Positions 26,978 to 35,645 of a DNA stretch of 64,000 nt are shown one piece after another. Under the pieces are notes generated by a model. The model did not search any database. It saw only the letters and a list, made by a program, of their open reading frames with translations, and had not been told where the DNA came from. Every line of letters starts with the position of its first letter. The first letter of the stretch is position 1. Source of the DNA: JAGWRA01 sp963711505. GTDB lineage: Bacteria > Acidobacteriota > Vicinamibacteria > Vicinamibacterales > CAVVIG01. Made by a program: the position numbers and the translations under genes. Where the stretch lies: assembly GCA_963711505.1 (NCBI GenBank), contig CAVQEJ010000006.1:349693-413692 (forward strand). Direction: 5' to 3'.

Positions 26978-28086
26978 ATGGTCCCCAATCGCCTGAGCTT
27001 CGTTCTGCTCTCGGCCGGCTGCCTGGTGGCGGCCGCTGGCGGCGGCTATTACGCCGTCCGTCACAGCCTGCCGGCTGCCGCGACGCCGGCGGTCTCGTCG
27101 GCGACCAGCGGGACCAACGGCGCGGGTGCACCGGCGAGCGTGCAGGCAGTGCCGAAGGCGTCATCTGCCAGCGCCGCCGCGCCGCCAGCAGGGCGGCGAA
27201 GCCGGCCGCCGAGCCGGCCAGGGACGAGTCGGCGACGAGGACACGGAACGCACGCAAGGCCCCCGCAGAGCCCGCAGAGCCCGCAGGAGACGTGGAGAAG
27301 GTCGGGCAGATGGCAGCGGCCGAGCCGGTCCGCCGCCCGCGCCTCGACCGCACGGTGACAGAGAACCGGCCGGCCGTGCGACCGGCACCGGCGCCGCCGG
27401 TGTACGGACCGATCGCCGGTTCGCATCCGGTGGGACCGAACGGATGGCCGGTGCTCGAGCAGGGGTTGCCGTCACGCAATCCGACGCCGCCGGCCGTCAC
27501 CGACCCGGCGCCCGCGGTTTCGGCCGATGCCGCGGTGCAGGCCGATGCCGACCTGAAGCCGATCGAGCAGTTCGTCATCTCGGCCGACTCGGTGATCGGC
27601 CTGGTCGTCGATTCCCCGCTGTCGAGCGAAACGGCGCGCGTCGAGGATGAAGTCGACGCGCACGTCTCCCGCGACGTGAAGGTGGGCGACAAGGTTGCGA
27701 TCCCCGCCGGCACCGAGGTGCGCGGGACGGTCGTCGAAGTCGACCACGGCGGCAAGTTCAGGGATCACGCGCGCCTGGGCATCCAGTTCGACACGATCCG
27801 GATGGCCGATGGGTCGGAACTGCCGATCAGGACCGACACGATCTTCCGTGACGGCGAAGCGCCCGGCGACAACGCCAGCCGGAAGATCGGCGCGAGCGCC
27901 GTGGCCGGCACGATTCTCGGCGCGATTTTCGGAGGGGCCCGCGGGGCCCTCATCGGCGGCGCCACGGGCGCCGCCGGCGGCACGGCGATGGTCGAAGCCG
28001 GCGGACGACAGCCGGCGACCTTTCCTGAAGGCGCCACGGTGACCGTGCGCCTGCGGACGCCGGTGACCGTCACCAACGAGAAGTAG
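26978..28086 (+). CDS. Secreted or anchored glycine-zipper protein with TrbI/VirB10-like barrel segment, frame-broken
   Basis: About 369 aa. N-terminal hydrophobic anchor (SFVLLSAGCLVAAAGGGYYAV), a long Ala/Pro/Lys-rich linker, and a C-terminal domain: HVSRDVKVGDKVAIPAGTEV, GTVVEVDHGGKFRDHARLGI, then a glycine-zipper stretch (AGTILGAIFGGARGALIGG) and VTVRLRTPVTV. The IPAGT-x2-RGTV pattern recalls VirB10/TrbI-type barrels. One frame break near 27183 joins KASSASAA to SRAAKPAAEPA. Followed at 28150 by a strong terminator. Function unknown; possibly an envelope stress or scaffold protein. Confidence 0.65.
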
Positions 28087-28149
28087 CTGCGGAGCGCAAC
28101 GAGGGTAGAGCAAACACCTGCTTACGAAGTCGGTATCCAATCCTCCTTT

Positions 28150-28191
28150 GGCGTTCAGCCGTTACCACACGAGCGGCTGAACGCCTTTTTT
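28150..28191 (+). terminator. Rho-independent terminator
   Basis: Perfect 12-bp stem GGCGTTCAGCCG / CGGCTGAACGCC (28150-28161 and 28174-28185) with a 12-base loop and six T residues. Terminates the glycine-zipper gene 64 bases after its stop. Confidence 0.92.
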
Positions 28192-28311
28192 GTACTCACC
28201 GCAGGCCGCTCGCCGCCGGGCTCGCCATCCTGGTCGTGACGCACCGGACCGCACAGCGCCTGCTCGGCTGGATGCGCGGACGGCTGCAGCGGCGATGGGC
28301 GCCGGATCGGG

Positions 28312-28317
28312 TATAGA
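28312..28317 (+). promoter_or_regulatory. -10 element TATAGA close to the start codon
   Basis: TATAGAAT lies eight bases before the ATG of the phosphatase-like gene, so the transcript would start at or within a few bases of the ATG. There is no ribosome-binding site, consistent with a leaderless mRNA. The -35 is not recognisable. Confidence 0.45.
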
Positions 28318-28325
28318 ATCGCCCC

Positions 28326-28880
28326 ATGCAGACACACCGTCCGCTCGTCTTCCGTGTCGCCGCCGTCGTTGCGGCACTCGTCACGCTCGTCGCCCTGCCG
28401 GCTCTCGCGCAACAGGACAAGAAGGAGACCGTCCCCGGCATCTACAACTACACGCAGGTCGACGCGACGGTCGCCTGCGGCGGGGCGACGGATCCGTCGG
28501 CCATTGCCGAGCTGAAGAAGCGCGGCTTCGTGTCGATCGTGAACTTCCGGCTGGCCGTCGAGCGCGGGTCGGACGTGGCCGGCGAGGAAGCCGCGGCGAA
28601 GAAGGTCGGCATCAAGTACTTCCACCTGCCGCTCAACGGGGCCGACCCGGATCCGTCGGTCGCCGATGCGTTCCTGAAGGTCGTCACGAACAAGGCGAAC
28701 CAGCCGGTCTACATCCATTGCGCGTCGGCCTCGCGCGTCGGCGCGATGTGGCTCATCAAGCGGGTCCTGGTCGACGGCTGGACGATCAATCGCGCGACGA
28801 AGGAAGCCGAGCTCATCGGCCTGCGCGGTGAGGGCCTGAAGCAGTTCGCGCTCGACTACATCAAGGCGCACCGGAAGTAG
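28326..28880 (+). CDS. Secreted dual-specificity phosphatase-like protein (DUF442/BLH type)
   Basis: 184 aa with signal peptide ending ALPALAQQ. The phosphatase P-loop signature is H131-C132-x5-R137 (HCASASRVGAMW). An earlier segment LKKRGFVSIVNFRL matches the beta-lactamase-hydrolase-like phosphatase group. Catalytic Cys and Arg present; a general-acid Asp may be in NGADPDP. Being exported is unusual for a phosphatase of this type. Substrate unknown. Confidence 0.8.
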   Translation: MQTHRPLVFRVAAVVAALVTLVALPALAQQDKKETVPGIYNYTQVDATVACGGATDPSAIAELKKRGFVSIVNFRLAVERGSDVAGEEAAAKKVGIKYFHLPLNGADPDPSVADAFLKVVTNKANQPVYIHCASASRVGAMWLIKRVLVDGWTINRATKEAELIGLRGEGLKQFALDYIKAHRK

Positions 28881-28930
28881 GCCGCCGGGCGGTCCGTCAG
28901 CCGCCCGTCTCACTCTCGCCACACGTGCCG

Positions 28931-30520
28931 ATGCCGAACCCGCCGCCGCCACGCTCCCACCTCGGCGACATGGACGCCGACGACTTCCGCCGGCAGGGCC
29001 ACCGCCTCGTCGACTGGATCGCCGACTATCTCGAGCACCCCGACCGGTATCCCGTGCTCTCGCAGGTGCAGCCCGGCGCCATCCGCGACGCGCTGCCGCG
29101 CGAAGCGCCCGAGGCGGGTGAGCCATTCGAGGCGATCTTCCAGGACTTCGAGCGGGTCATCGTGCCGGGGCTCACGCACTGGAACCATCCGGGCTTCTTC
29201 GGCTACTTCGCGATCACCGGCAGCGGGCCGGGCGTGCTCGCCGAGTTCCTGTCGGCCGCGCTGAACCAGCAGGCGATGCTGTGGCGGACGTCGCCGGCGG
29301 CGACCGAGCTCGAGGAGGTCGCGCTCGACTGGCTGCGGCGCCTCATGGGACTGCCGGCGTCGTTCGAGGGCGTCATCTACGACACGGCGTCGGTCTCGAC
29401 CATGCACGCGCTCGTCGCCGCCCGCGAGGTGGCGGTGCCGGAGGTCCGGGAGCTCGGGCTGGCCGGACGCGCCGACCTGCCGCGACTGCGCGTCTACTGC
29501 TCCGAGCAGACGCACTCGTCGATCGACAAGGCGGTGATGGCCATCGGCCTCGGCCACGCCTCGCTCCGCAAGGTGCCGTGCGACGGCGACTACCGCATGC
29601 GGGTGGACGCCCTGCGGGCGGCGATCGCCGAGGATCGGGCGGCCGGCTGGCGGCCGATTGCGGTCGTGGCGACCGTCGGCACGACCTCGACGACGAGCGT
29701 CGATCCGGTGCCGGCCATCGCCGACGTCTGCGAGGCCGAGGGACTGTGGCTGCACGTCGACGCCGCGTATGCGGGGGTGGCGGCCATCCTGCCGGATCAC
29801 CGCGCCGTGCTCGCCGGCGCCGACCGCGCCGACTCGCTCGTGGTGAACCCGCACAAGTGGCTGTTCACGCCGTTCGATCTGAGCGCGTTCTACTGCCGGC
29901 GCATGGACGTCGTCCGCGCCGCCTTCGCGCTGACGCCCGAGTACCTGAAGACGACCGATGCGGCGACGGTGCGGAACCTGATGGACACCGGCGTGCAGCT
30001 CGGGCGCCGGTTCCGCGCGCTGAAGCTCTGGATGATCCTGCGGTACTTCGGGGCGGAAGGGATCCGCGCCCGACTGGCCGAACACATCCGGCTCGCGCAG
30101 CTCTTCGCGGGCTGGGTCGACGCCGATCCCGACACCGAGCGGCTCGCGCCGGTCCCCTTCAGCGTCGTCTGCTTCCGGCTGAACCCGTCGAGCCGCCGGC
30201 TGCCCGAGTCGGCGCTCGAGGCACTGAACGCGAAGGTGCTGGACGAGGTGAACCGGTCGGGCGAGATCTTCATCTCGCACACCAAGCTCGACGGGCGGTA
30301 CGCCCTGCGGCTCGCCGTCGGGCACCTGCGCACGACCGAGCAGCACGTCCGGCGGGCGTGGGAGCTGATCAGGGAGAAGGGGGGGATCTCGAGGCCGCGG
30401 GCTACGAGCCTGTCACGGTACAAAAAAAGAGGCCCCGTCTCGTCGACGAGGCCTCGTGCGAATCGCCCGCGCGCCGGCGGCAGCCGGCGCATCGGTGCGT
30501 CCGCTATTTCTCGACCATGA
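28931..30520 (+). CDS. PLP-dependent amino acid decarboxylase (aromatic/group II type)
   Basis: About 480-residue catalytic protein of the DDC/TDC family. N-terminal DADDFRRQGHRLVDWIADYL, GLTHWNHPGFFGYF, LDWLRRLMGLPASFEGVIYD, LHVDAAYAGVAAI and the PLP lysine in VNPHKWLF are all present. ATG 28931 chosen; GTG 28925 also open. The last 45 residues after WELIREKGG are arginine-rich and run across the terminator of the convergent gene, overlapping it by 17 bases, so the true C-terminus is probably shifted by an indel near 30380. Substrate likely an aromatic L-amino acid; not determinable here. Confidence 0.88.
   Translation: MPNPPPPRSHLGDMDADDFRRQGHRLVDWIADYLEHPDRYPVLSQVQPGAIRDALPREAPEAGEPFEAIFQDFERVIVPGLTHWNHPGFFGYFAITGSGPGVLAEFLSAALNQQAMLWRTSPAATELEEVALDWLRRLMGLPASFEGVIYDTASVSTMHALVAAREVAVPEVRELGLAGRADLPRLRVYCSEQTHSSIDKAVMAIGLGHASLRKVPCDGDYRMRVDALRAAIAEDRAAGWRPIAVVATVGTTSTTSVDPVPAIADVCEAEGLWLHVDAAYAGVAAILPDHRAVLAGADRADSLVVNPHKWLFTPFDLSAFYCRRMDVVRAAFALTPEYLKTTDAATVRNLMDTGVQLGRRFRALKLWMILRYFGAEGIRARLAEHIRLAQLFAGWVDADPDTERLAPVPFSVVCFRLNPSSRRLPESALEALNAKVLDEVNRSGEIFISHTKLDGRYALRLAVGHLRTTEQHVRRAWELIREKGGISRPRATSLSRYKKRGPVSSTRPRANRPRAGGSRRIGASAISRP
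30422..30455 (-). terminator. Rho-independent terminator for the 119-aa gene
   Basis: On the minus strand GAGGCC-T-CGTC pairs with GACG-G-GGCCTC (plus 30429-30455) around GACGA, followed by seven T. It lies 50 bases after the stop of the minus-strand gene and inside the C-terminal extension of the convergent decarboxylase frame. Confidence 0.85.
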
Positions 30521-30863
30521 TCTTGCTGACGTCGATCGAGCTCTTGCCGTCCTTCTCCGACACGGTGCCCTCGGCCGTCACGTCCTTCGCGACGTACTCG
30601 ATCAGCTTCGCGTTCTTCTCGGCGGCGTACTCGCCGGTGATGCTGTACACCTTGCCGTCCTTGGTGAGGATGGCCATGGTGTTGCCGTTCTTCGCGCACT
30701 TCAGCGCGCAGGCGGCATGACCGGCACCGGTCGCCTTCGCACCCATTCTGCCGTAGCAGACGGTGTCGATCACTTCACCCTTCACGGTGGTCGCCGCGAA
30801 GGCCGGAGCCGCCAGGACGGCCACGAACGCCGCCGCGGCGAGCGTCGAAAGAATCTTGCGCAT
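30504..30863 (-). CDS. Small secreted cysteine-containing protein
   Basis: 119 aa, signal peptide MRKILSTLAAAAFVAVLAAPAFA. Mature part starts TTVKGEVIDTVCYGRMG and has HAACALKCAKNGNTMAILTK, giving three Cys in a C-x15-C-x3-C-like spacing, then VYSITGEYAAEKNAKLIEYV and a lysine-rich end. The pattern resembles OB-fold-like exported proteins with a VKGxVxD opening that are common in Acidobacteria; function unknown, a metal- or haem-related role is only a guess. AGGAGG nine bases before the ATG; dedicated terminator downstream. Confidence 0.75.
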   Translation of the reverse strand: MRKILSTLAAAAFVAVLAAPAFAATTVKGEVIDTVCYGRMGAKATGAGHAACALKCAKNGNTMAILTKDGKVYSITGEYAAEKNAKLIEYVAKDVTAEGTVSEKDGKSSIDVSKIMVEK

Positions 30864-31395
30864 ACTTCAGTCCTCCTCTGAACAAACAGCCTGAAAATGA
30901 GTCTCTGAGCTTACACCCGGCGCGCGCATCACGTATCAACAATCTGAATTCACGCGCCAACGGCTGTCCCGGGCGTTTGGACGCGCGCGCCGTTCCGCCA
31001 GATCCGAGCGGCGAGCATATCTCTCGCCATCCGGCGTGCGCTTCTGTGCAAGAAGCCGGCCCGATTCGTCACAGAATGTCACGAGGCGTGCGATCGCCAT
31101 ATACATGGCCTCGAGCGCCCATCGTGCCACTAAGCCTTGGGGCGTCATCCATCCGTCACCGGCGCGCGGAAGCCCCGGCACCGGAAAGAAATCACTCGAT
31201 CGATCGGCGACCGTGTCGAATCTGCACGACCACGCCGCCGCGATCCCTCCGGCGGCTCCCGCTGCCGGTGCGCCACCACTCACGAGCATCGTCGGCCGCT
31301 TCGGGGTCGTCATCGCGAACGGGTGGGACTAGAATGACGACCCGTCGGGATCGCGACGGCGATCCGCCCGGAAACCCGTTCCACGAAAGGAACCG
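30864..31395. other. 530-bp spacer, no convincing gene
   Basis: A 125-codon open frame on the minus strand (30936-31313) crosses it but lacks a ribosome site, recognisable domain or signal peptide. A possible minus-strand promoter (TTGATA, 18 bases, TGTAAG) near 30910-30940 could serve the 119-aa gene. GTCACAGAATGTCAC (31068-31082) is a short direct/inverted motif of unknown meaning. Confidence 0.4.
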
Positions 31396-33423
31396 ATGGC
31401 CATGCCGACCATGTCGAGACGGATCGCCCTCGCCGCCGCAGCGGCCCTGCTGCTCACGGCGGGTCTGGCCGGGCCGGTGGCCGCCGCCACACCGACCGTC
31501 GATCAAATCCTGTCACTGCACCGCGTCGGCTCGCCGGCGATTTCGCCCGACGGCCGGCACGTCGCGTACACCGTGCGCGAGACCGATTGGGACGCCAACG
31601 AGTACCGCACGCAGATCTGGGTGACCGACACGGCCGGAGGCACGCCCCGACAACTGACGCGCGGCGATGCGTCGAGCAGCGATCCCGCGTGGTCGCCCGA
31701 TGGCGCGTCTCTGGCCTTCCTCTCCGGCCGCGGCGAGACGAAGCATCGGCAGGTGTACGTGATGCCGACCGACGGCGGCGAAGCGCGCCCGCTCACGACG
31801 GTCGAAAGCGGCGTCAATCGCTTCGCCTGGTCGCCCGACGGCCGCGCGATCGCCTTCACGTCGACCGATGCCGAGTCGAAGGCGATGAAGGAACGGACGA
31901 CGCGCTACGGTGAGTTCACGGTGGTGGGCCACGACTACCGGATGGCGCAGCTCTATCTCGTGGACGTGGCGTCCGGCAAGGTGCGCCAGCTCACCAACGG
32001 CCCGTACGTGGTCGGCAGCTTCGACTGGTCGCCCGACGGCACCGCGATCGCGTTCGATCACCGCGTGAACAGCAGTCCCGCCAGCGGCGGTTCGGCGGAC
32101 ATCGCCATCGTCGATGTCGCCGACGGCCGGACGCGGGACCTGGTGACGCAGGACGGTCCGGACTCCAATCCGACCTGGTCGCCCGACGGCTCGCAGATCG
32201 CCTTCGAGAGCTCGATGGCGAGCCCGTCGTTCTTCTACACGAATTCGATCATCGCGACGATTCCGGCGGCCGGCGGAGCGATCACGCCCGTCTCGAAGGC
32301 CTTCGACGAGGATGCGTCGATCGTCGCCTGGCGGAAGAGCGGCATCTTCTTCCGCGCCTCCCACCGCACCTGGGTCTATCTCTACCGGATCGATCCCTCG
32401 ACCGATGCCGTGACGAAGCTGACGCCGGCCGTCGACGCGGTCGACACCGGCTTCAGCGTCGACCGCGACGCCGACCGCGTGGCGTACGTCGGCGCCGATC
32501 CGGAGACCTTCCCCGAGATCTACACCGCGCCGACGGCGACGATGCAGCCGAAGCGGCTGACGGACATGAACGCACAGCTCGCCGGCTGGCAGCCGGGCAC
32601 GCTCGACGTGGTGTCGTGGAAGAGCCGCGACGGCGCCACGATCGAGGGGGTGCTCCACAAGCCGGCCGACTTCCAGGCTGGCAAGAAGTACCCGCTGCTC
32701 GTCGTCATTCACGGCGGCCCGACGGGGACGTCGCGGCCGGTGCCCTATTCGAGCAGCATCTATCCGATCGACATCTGGGTGCCGCAGGGCGTGCTCGTGC
32801 TCGAGCCGAACTACCGCGGCAGCGCGGGCTACGGCCAGGCGTTCCGGTCGCTGAACGTCCGCAACCTCGGCATCGGCGACGCGTGGGACGTCGTCTCCGG
32901 CGTCGACCATCTGATCGCCGAGGGGCTGGTCGACAAGGATCGCGTCGGCGCGATGGGCTGGAGCGAGGGCGGTTACATCTCGGCGTTCCTGACGACGCAC
33001 GACAGCGACCGGTTCCAGGCGATCTCGGTGGGCGCCGGGATCTCGGACTGGACGACCTACTACGTGAACACCGACATCCATCCCTTCACGCGGCAGTACC
33101 TGAAGGCGACGCCGTGGGACGATCCGGAGATCTACGCGAAGACGTCGCCGATCACCTACATCAAGCAGGCGAAGACGCCGACGCTCATCCAGCACGGCGC
33201 CACCGATCAGCGCGTGCCGCTGCCCGACGCGTTCGAGCTCTATCAGGGGCTGCAGGACGAGCACGTGCCGTCGAAGCTGATCGTCTACAAGGGCTTCGAA
33301 GGCATCGGCCACGGGCCATCGAAGCCGAAGAGTCACCGGGCCACGATGGAGCACAACCTGGAGTGGTTCGGGCAGTACATGTTCCACAGCGGCGCCTCCT
33401 CGGCGGGAGCGGGACGCCGGTAA
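31396..33423 (+). CDS. Secreted S9C-type prolyl oligopeptidase family peptidase
   Basis: 675 aa, unbroken. Signal peptide (MSRRIALAAAAALLLTAGLA), propeller with repeated WSPDG-type blades (PAWSPDGASLAF, FAWSPDGRAIAF, FDWSPDGTAIAF, PTWSPDGSQIAF), then a hydrolase domain: HGGPTGTSRP, catalytic Ser in GAMGWSEGGYIS, Asp in GATDQRVP and His in GIGHGPS. Acylaminoacyl-peptidase-like. Periplasmic peptide degradation. Preceded by AAAGGAA at a good distance. Confidence 0.92.
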   Translation: MAMPTMSRRIALAAAAALLLTAGLAGPVAAATPTVDQILSLHRVGSPAISPDGRHVAYTVRETDWDANEYRTQIWVTDTAGGTPRQLTRGDASSSDPAWSPDGASLAFLSGRGETKHRQVYVMPTDGGEARPLTTVESGVNRFAWSPDGRAIAFTSTDAESKAMKERTTRYGEFTVVGHDYRMAQLYLVDVASGKVRQLTNGPYVVGSFDWSPDGTAIAFDHRVNSSPASGGSADIAIVDVADGRTRDLVTQDGPDSNPTWSPDGSQIAFESSMASPSFFYTNSIIATIPAAGGAITPVSKAFDEDASIVAWRKSGIFFRASHRTWVYLYRIDPSTDAVTKLTPAVDAVDTGFSVDRDADRVAYVGADPETFPEIYTAPTATMQPKRLTDMNAQLAGWQPGTLDVVSWKSRDGATIEGVLHKPADFQAGKKYPLLVVIHGGPTGTSRPVPYSSSIYPIDIWVPQGVLVLEPNYRGSAGYGQAFRSLNVRNLGIGDAWDVVSGVDHLIAEGLVDKDRVGAMGWSEGGYISAFLTTHDSDRFQAISVGAGISDWTTYYVNTDIHPFTRQYLKATPWDDPEIYAKTSPITYIKQAKTPTLIQHGATDQRVPLPDAFELYQGLQDEHVPSKLIVYKGFEGIGHGPSKPKSHRATMEHNLEWFGQYMFHSGASSAGAGRR

Positions 33424-33444
33424 GGCGGGCAGACGGAGTCATTC

Positions 33445-34134
33445 ATGGACCCCGAACGGCAGCTGCAGGAAGAGTTCAATCGCTGGGCCGGCGCCGGGCG
33501 CGGCGAGGAGATGGAGGCGCACCACCGGGTCATCACCGAGCCGGTGCTGCCGCTCATGGATCTGCGGCCCGGCCAGCAGGTGCTCGATCTCAGCTGCGGG
33601 GCGGGCTGGGCGACACGGCTGCTCGCCCGTCACGTCGCCCCGGGCCTCGCCGTCGGCGTCGACGTGTCGGACGAGATGATCCGGCGGGCGCGCACGGGGT
33701 CGGCCGGCGTGGCGAACGTCGAGTTCCGGGAGGGCTCCGCCTCGAAGATCCCGGCAGCCGACGACACGTTCGACCGCGTGCTGTCGATCGAGGCCTTCTA
33801 TTACTTTCCCGATCAGGAAGCGGCGCTCGATGAGATCAGGCGCGTCCTGGCGCCCGGCGGACGGCTGTTCATCCTGATCAACCTCTACCGCGACAATCCC
33901 TACTCGCTGCGGTGGGTCGACGAACTGAAGGTGCCGGTGCACGTCTGCTCGGAAGCCGACTACGTGTCGCTGCTCGAGCATCACGGGTTCACCGACGTCG
34001 AGGCGCGCCGGGTGCCCGACACGTCGCCGACGCCGGACGAGTACACGGGCCGGTGGTTCGCCAACGCCGAGGAGCTGCGGGCCTTCAAGCGGATCGGCGC
34101 GCTGCTGCTCATCGGCGCGAAGGCACGGGACTGA
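33445..34134 (+). CDS. Class I SAM-dependent methyltransferase
   Basis: 229 aa, Methyltransf_11 type. Motif I VLDLSCGAGWATRLL, acidic loop VGVDVSDEMI, motif II-like DTFDRVLSIEAFYYFPD, post-motif RRVLAPGGRLFILINLY. Starts 21 bases after the S9 peptidase stop, so may be co-transcribed. The substrate domain is not distinctive. Confidence 0.85.
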   Translation: MDPERQLQEEFNRWAGAGRGEEMEAHHRVITEPVLPLMDLRPGQQVLDLSCGAGWATRLLARHVAPGLAVGVDVSDEMIRRARTGSAGVANVEFREGSASKIPAADDTFDRVLSIEAFYYFPDQEAALDEIRRVLAPGGRLFILINLYRDNPYSLRWVDELKVPVHVCSEADYVSLLEHHGFTDVEARRVPDTSPTPDEYTGRWFANAEELRAFKRIGALLLIGAKARD

Positions 34135-34185
34135 GAGACGCGGGCGACGGGCTACGGGCGACGGGCTACGGGCTACGGGCACGGA
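34135..34185 (+). repeat. Short CTACGGG/GACGGG tandem words
   Basis: Alternating GCGACGGGCTACGGGC words, four to five units, between methyltransferase and amidohydrolase. Belongs to the degenerate-word blocks seen in other spacers. Confidence 0.5.
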
Positions 34186-34252
34186 ACGAAGATTTCGCAC
34201 AGGGTTCCGCATCACGACACCACGGCCGCCCGGGGCGGCCCCGGGAGACGGC

Positions 34253-35606
34253 ATGACACGACGGAACGGAAGCGGACGCAGACGAGGAACGGTCATCGGC
34301 GCACTGGTCGCGCTGCTGCTCGCGGCGGCGGCTCCGCGTCTCGTCGCCCAGGCGAAGCCGCCGGCACCGGTCGCGCTCGCCCACGTCACCTTGATCGACG
34401 GCACCGGTGCGCCCGCCCGGCCGCACATGACGGTGATCATCCGCAACGGCCGGATCGCCGCGGTGCAGCCCGACGGCGCCAGGCTGCCCGACGGCGCCAC
34501 CGTGGAGGATCTCACCGGCCGCTTCCTCGTGCCCGGCCTCATCGACGCCCACGTGCACATCACCGGCCGCCCGACGACGTTCGAGCAGGACCCGGACGCT
34601 GCTCGACGGACTGCTGCAGCACGGCATCACCGGCCTCCGCGACATGGCGGGCGACGCCCGCATCCTGTCGTACCTGTCGCGTGAAGCGCTGCTCGACGAG
34701 CAGCCGTGGCCCAACATCTATTACAGCGCGCTGATGGCGGGCCCGACGTTCTTCGCCGAGGATCCCCGCGTGCCGGGCACCTCCCAGGGGATCCTGCTGG
34801 GTGGCGCGCCGTACATGCGCAGCGTGGACGCCACGACGAACATCCGGATGGCGATCGCCGAGGCCAAGGGGACCGGCGCGACCGGCATGAAACTCTACGC
34901 GAACCTGCCGGCGGCGCTCGTGAAGGCGATCGCGACCGAGGCGCATCGCCAGGGGATGCTGGTATGGACGCACGCGACGATCTTCCCGGCAACGCCGATG
35001 GACGCGGTTGACGCCGGCGCCGATTCGGTCTCGCACACGCCCTATCTCTCGTGGCAGGCGGCCCCGCGCGTGCCGCAGGACTACCGGTCGCGCGCCTACG
35101 GCCCCTTCCTCACGGTGAAGCCCGACGACCCGCGCATCCTGTCGCTGCTCGACGCCATGAAGGCGCACGGCACGGTGCTCGACGCCACGCTACGGGTCTT
35201 CGAGCAGGAAGCGGAACACGATCCCGGCGCCGTCGGCGCGGGGATCATGCCGTGGAGCTACGCGGTGACGCAGGAGGCGCACGAGCGCGGCGTGCTCGTC
35301 GACGCCGGCACCGACAGCCAGGGGCTGCCGTCCGGAAAGGATGGCCCGGACCTGGCGGCCGCTCCCACGGTGCTCGACGAGCTGGCGCTGCTGGTCGCCC
35401 ACTGCGGCTTCACGCCGCTCGAGGCGATCCATTCGGCCACGCAGGTCAACGCGCTCGTCGTCGGCCAGGGGGCGAAGCGCGGCACGATCGCGCCGAACAA
35501 GCAGGCCGACCTGGTCGTGCTCTCCGCCGACCCCACCGCGGACATCCACAACCTGAAGACGGTGGTGGAGGTGTTCAAGGACGGAAAGAAGGTCGTCGGG
35601 AAGTAG
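34253..35606 (+). CDS. Secreted amidohydrolase (imidazolonepropionase/prolidase-like), frame-broken
   Basis: About 450 aa. Signal-like N-terminus (VIGALVALLLAAAAPRLVAQ). Metal-site residues: HVH in GLIDAHVHITG, Lys in TGMKLYA, His in LVWTHAT, His in DSVSHTPYL, Asp in DAGTDSQG. C-terminal composite beta domain ends ADLVVLSADPTADI. One extra base near 34591 splits EQD from RTLLDGLLQHGITGLRD. Typical of acidobacterial exported dipeptidase/prolidase-like amidohydrolases. Confidence 0.85.
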
Positions 35607-35645
35607 AATGAGGCGCCCGCGGACGATGGCGGGATCGAGGTGAGC

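Noticed and set aside
28081..28145. tRNA-like stretch (GGTAGAGCA ... CTTACGAAGTC ... ATCCAATCC) after the glycine-zipper gene
   Set aside because: D-arm and anticodon-loop words look familiar, but no acceptor stem, anticodon stem or T-arm can be paired, so it is not called as a tRNA; at most a decayed fragment.
30936..31313. 125-codon minus-strand open frame
   Set aside because: No ribosome site, signal, recognisable motif or operon context; composition is like a shadow frame in GC-rich DNA.
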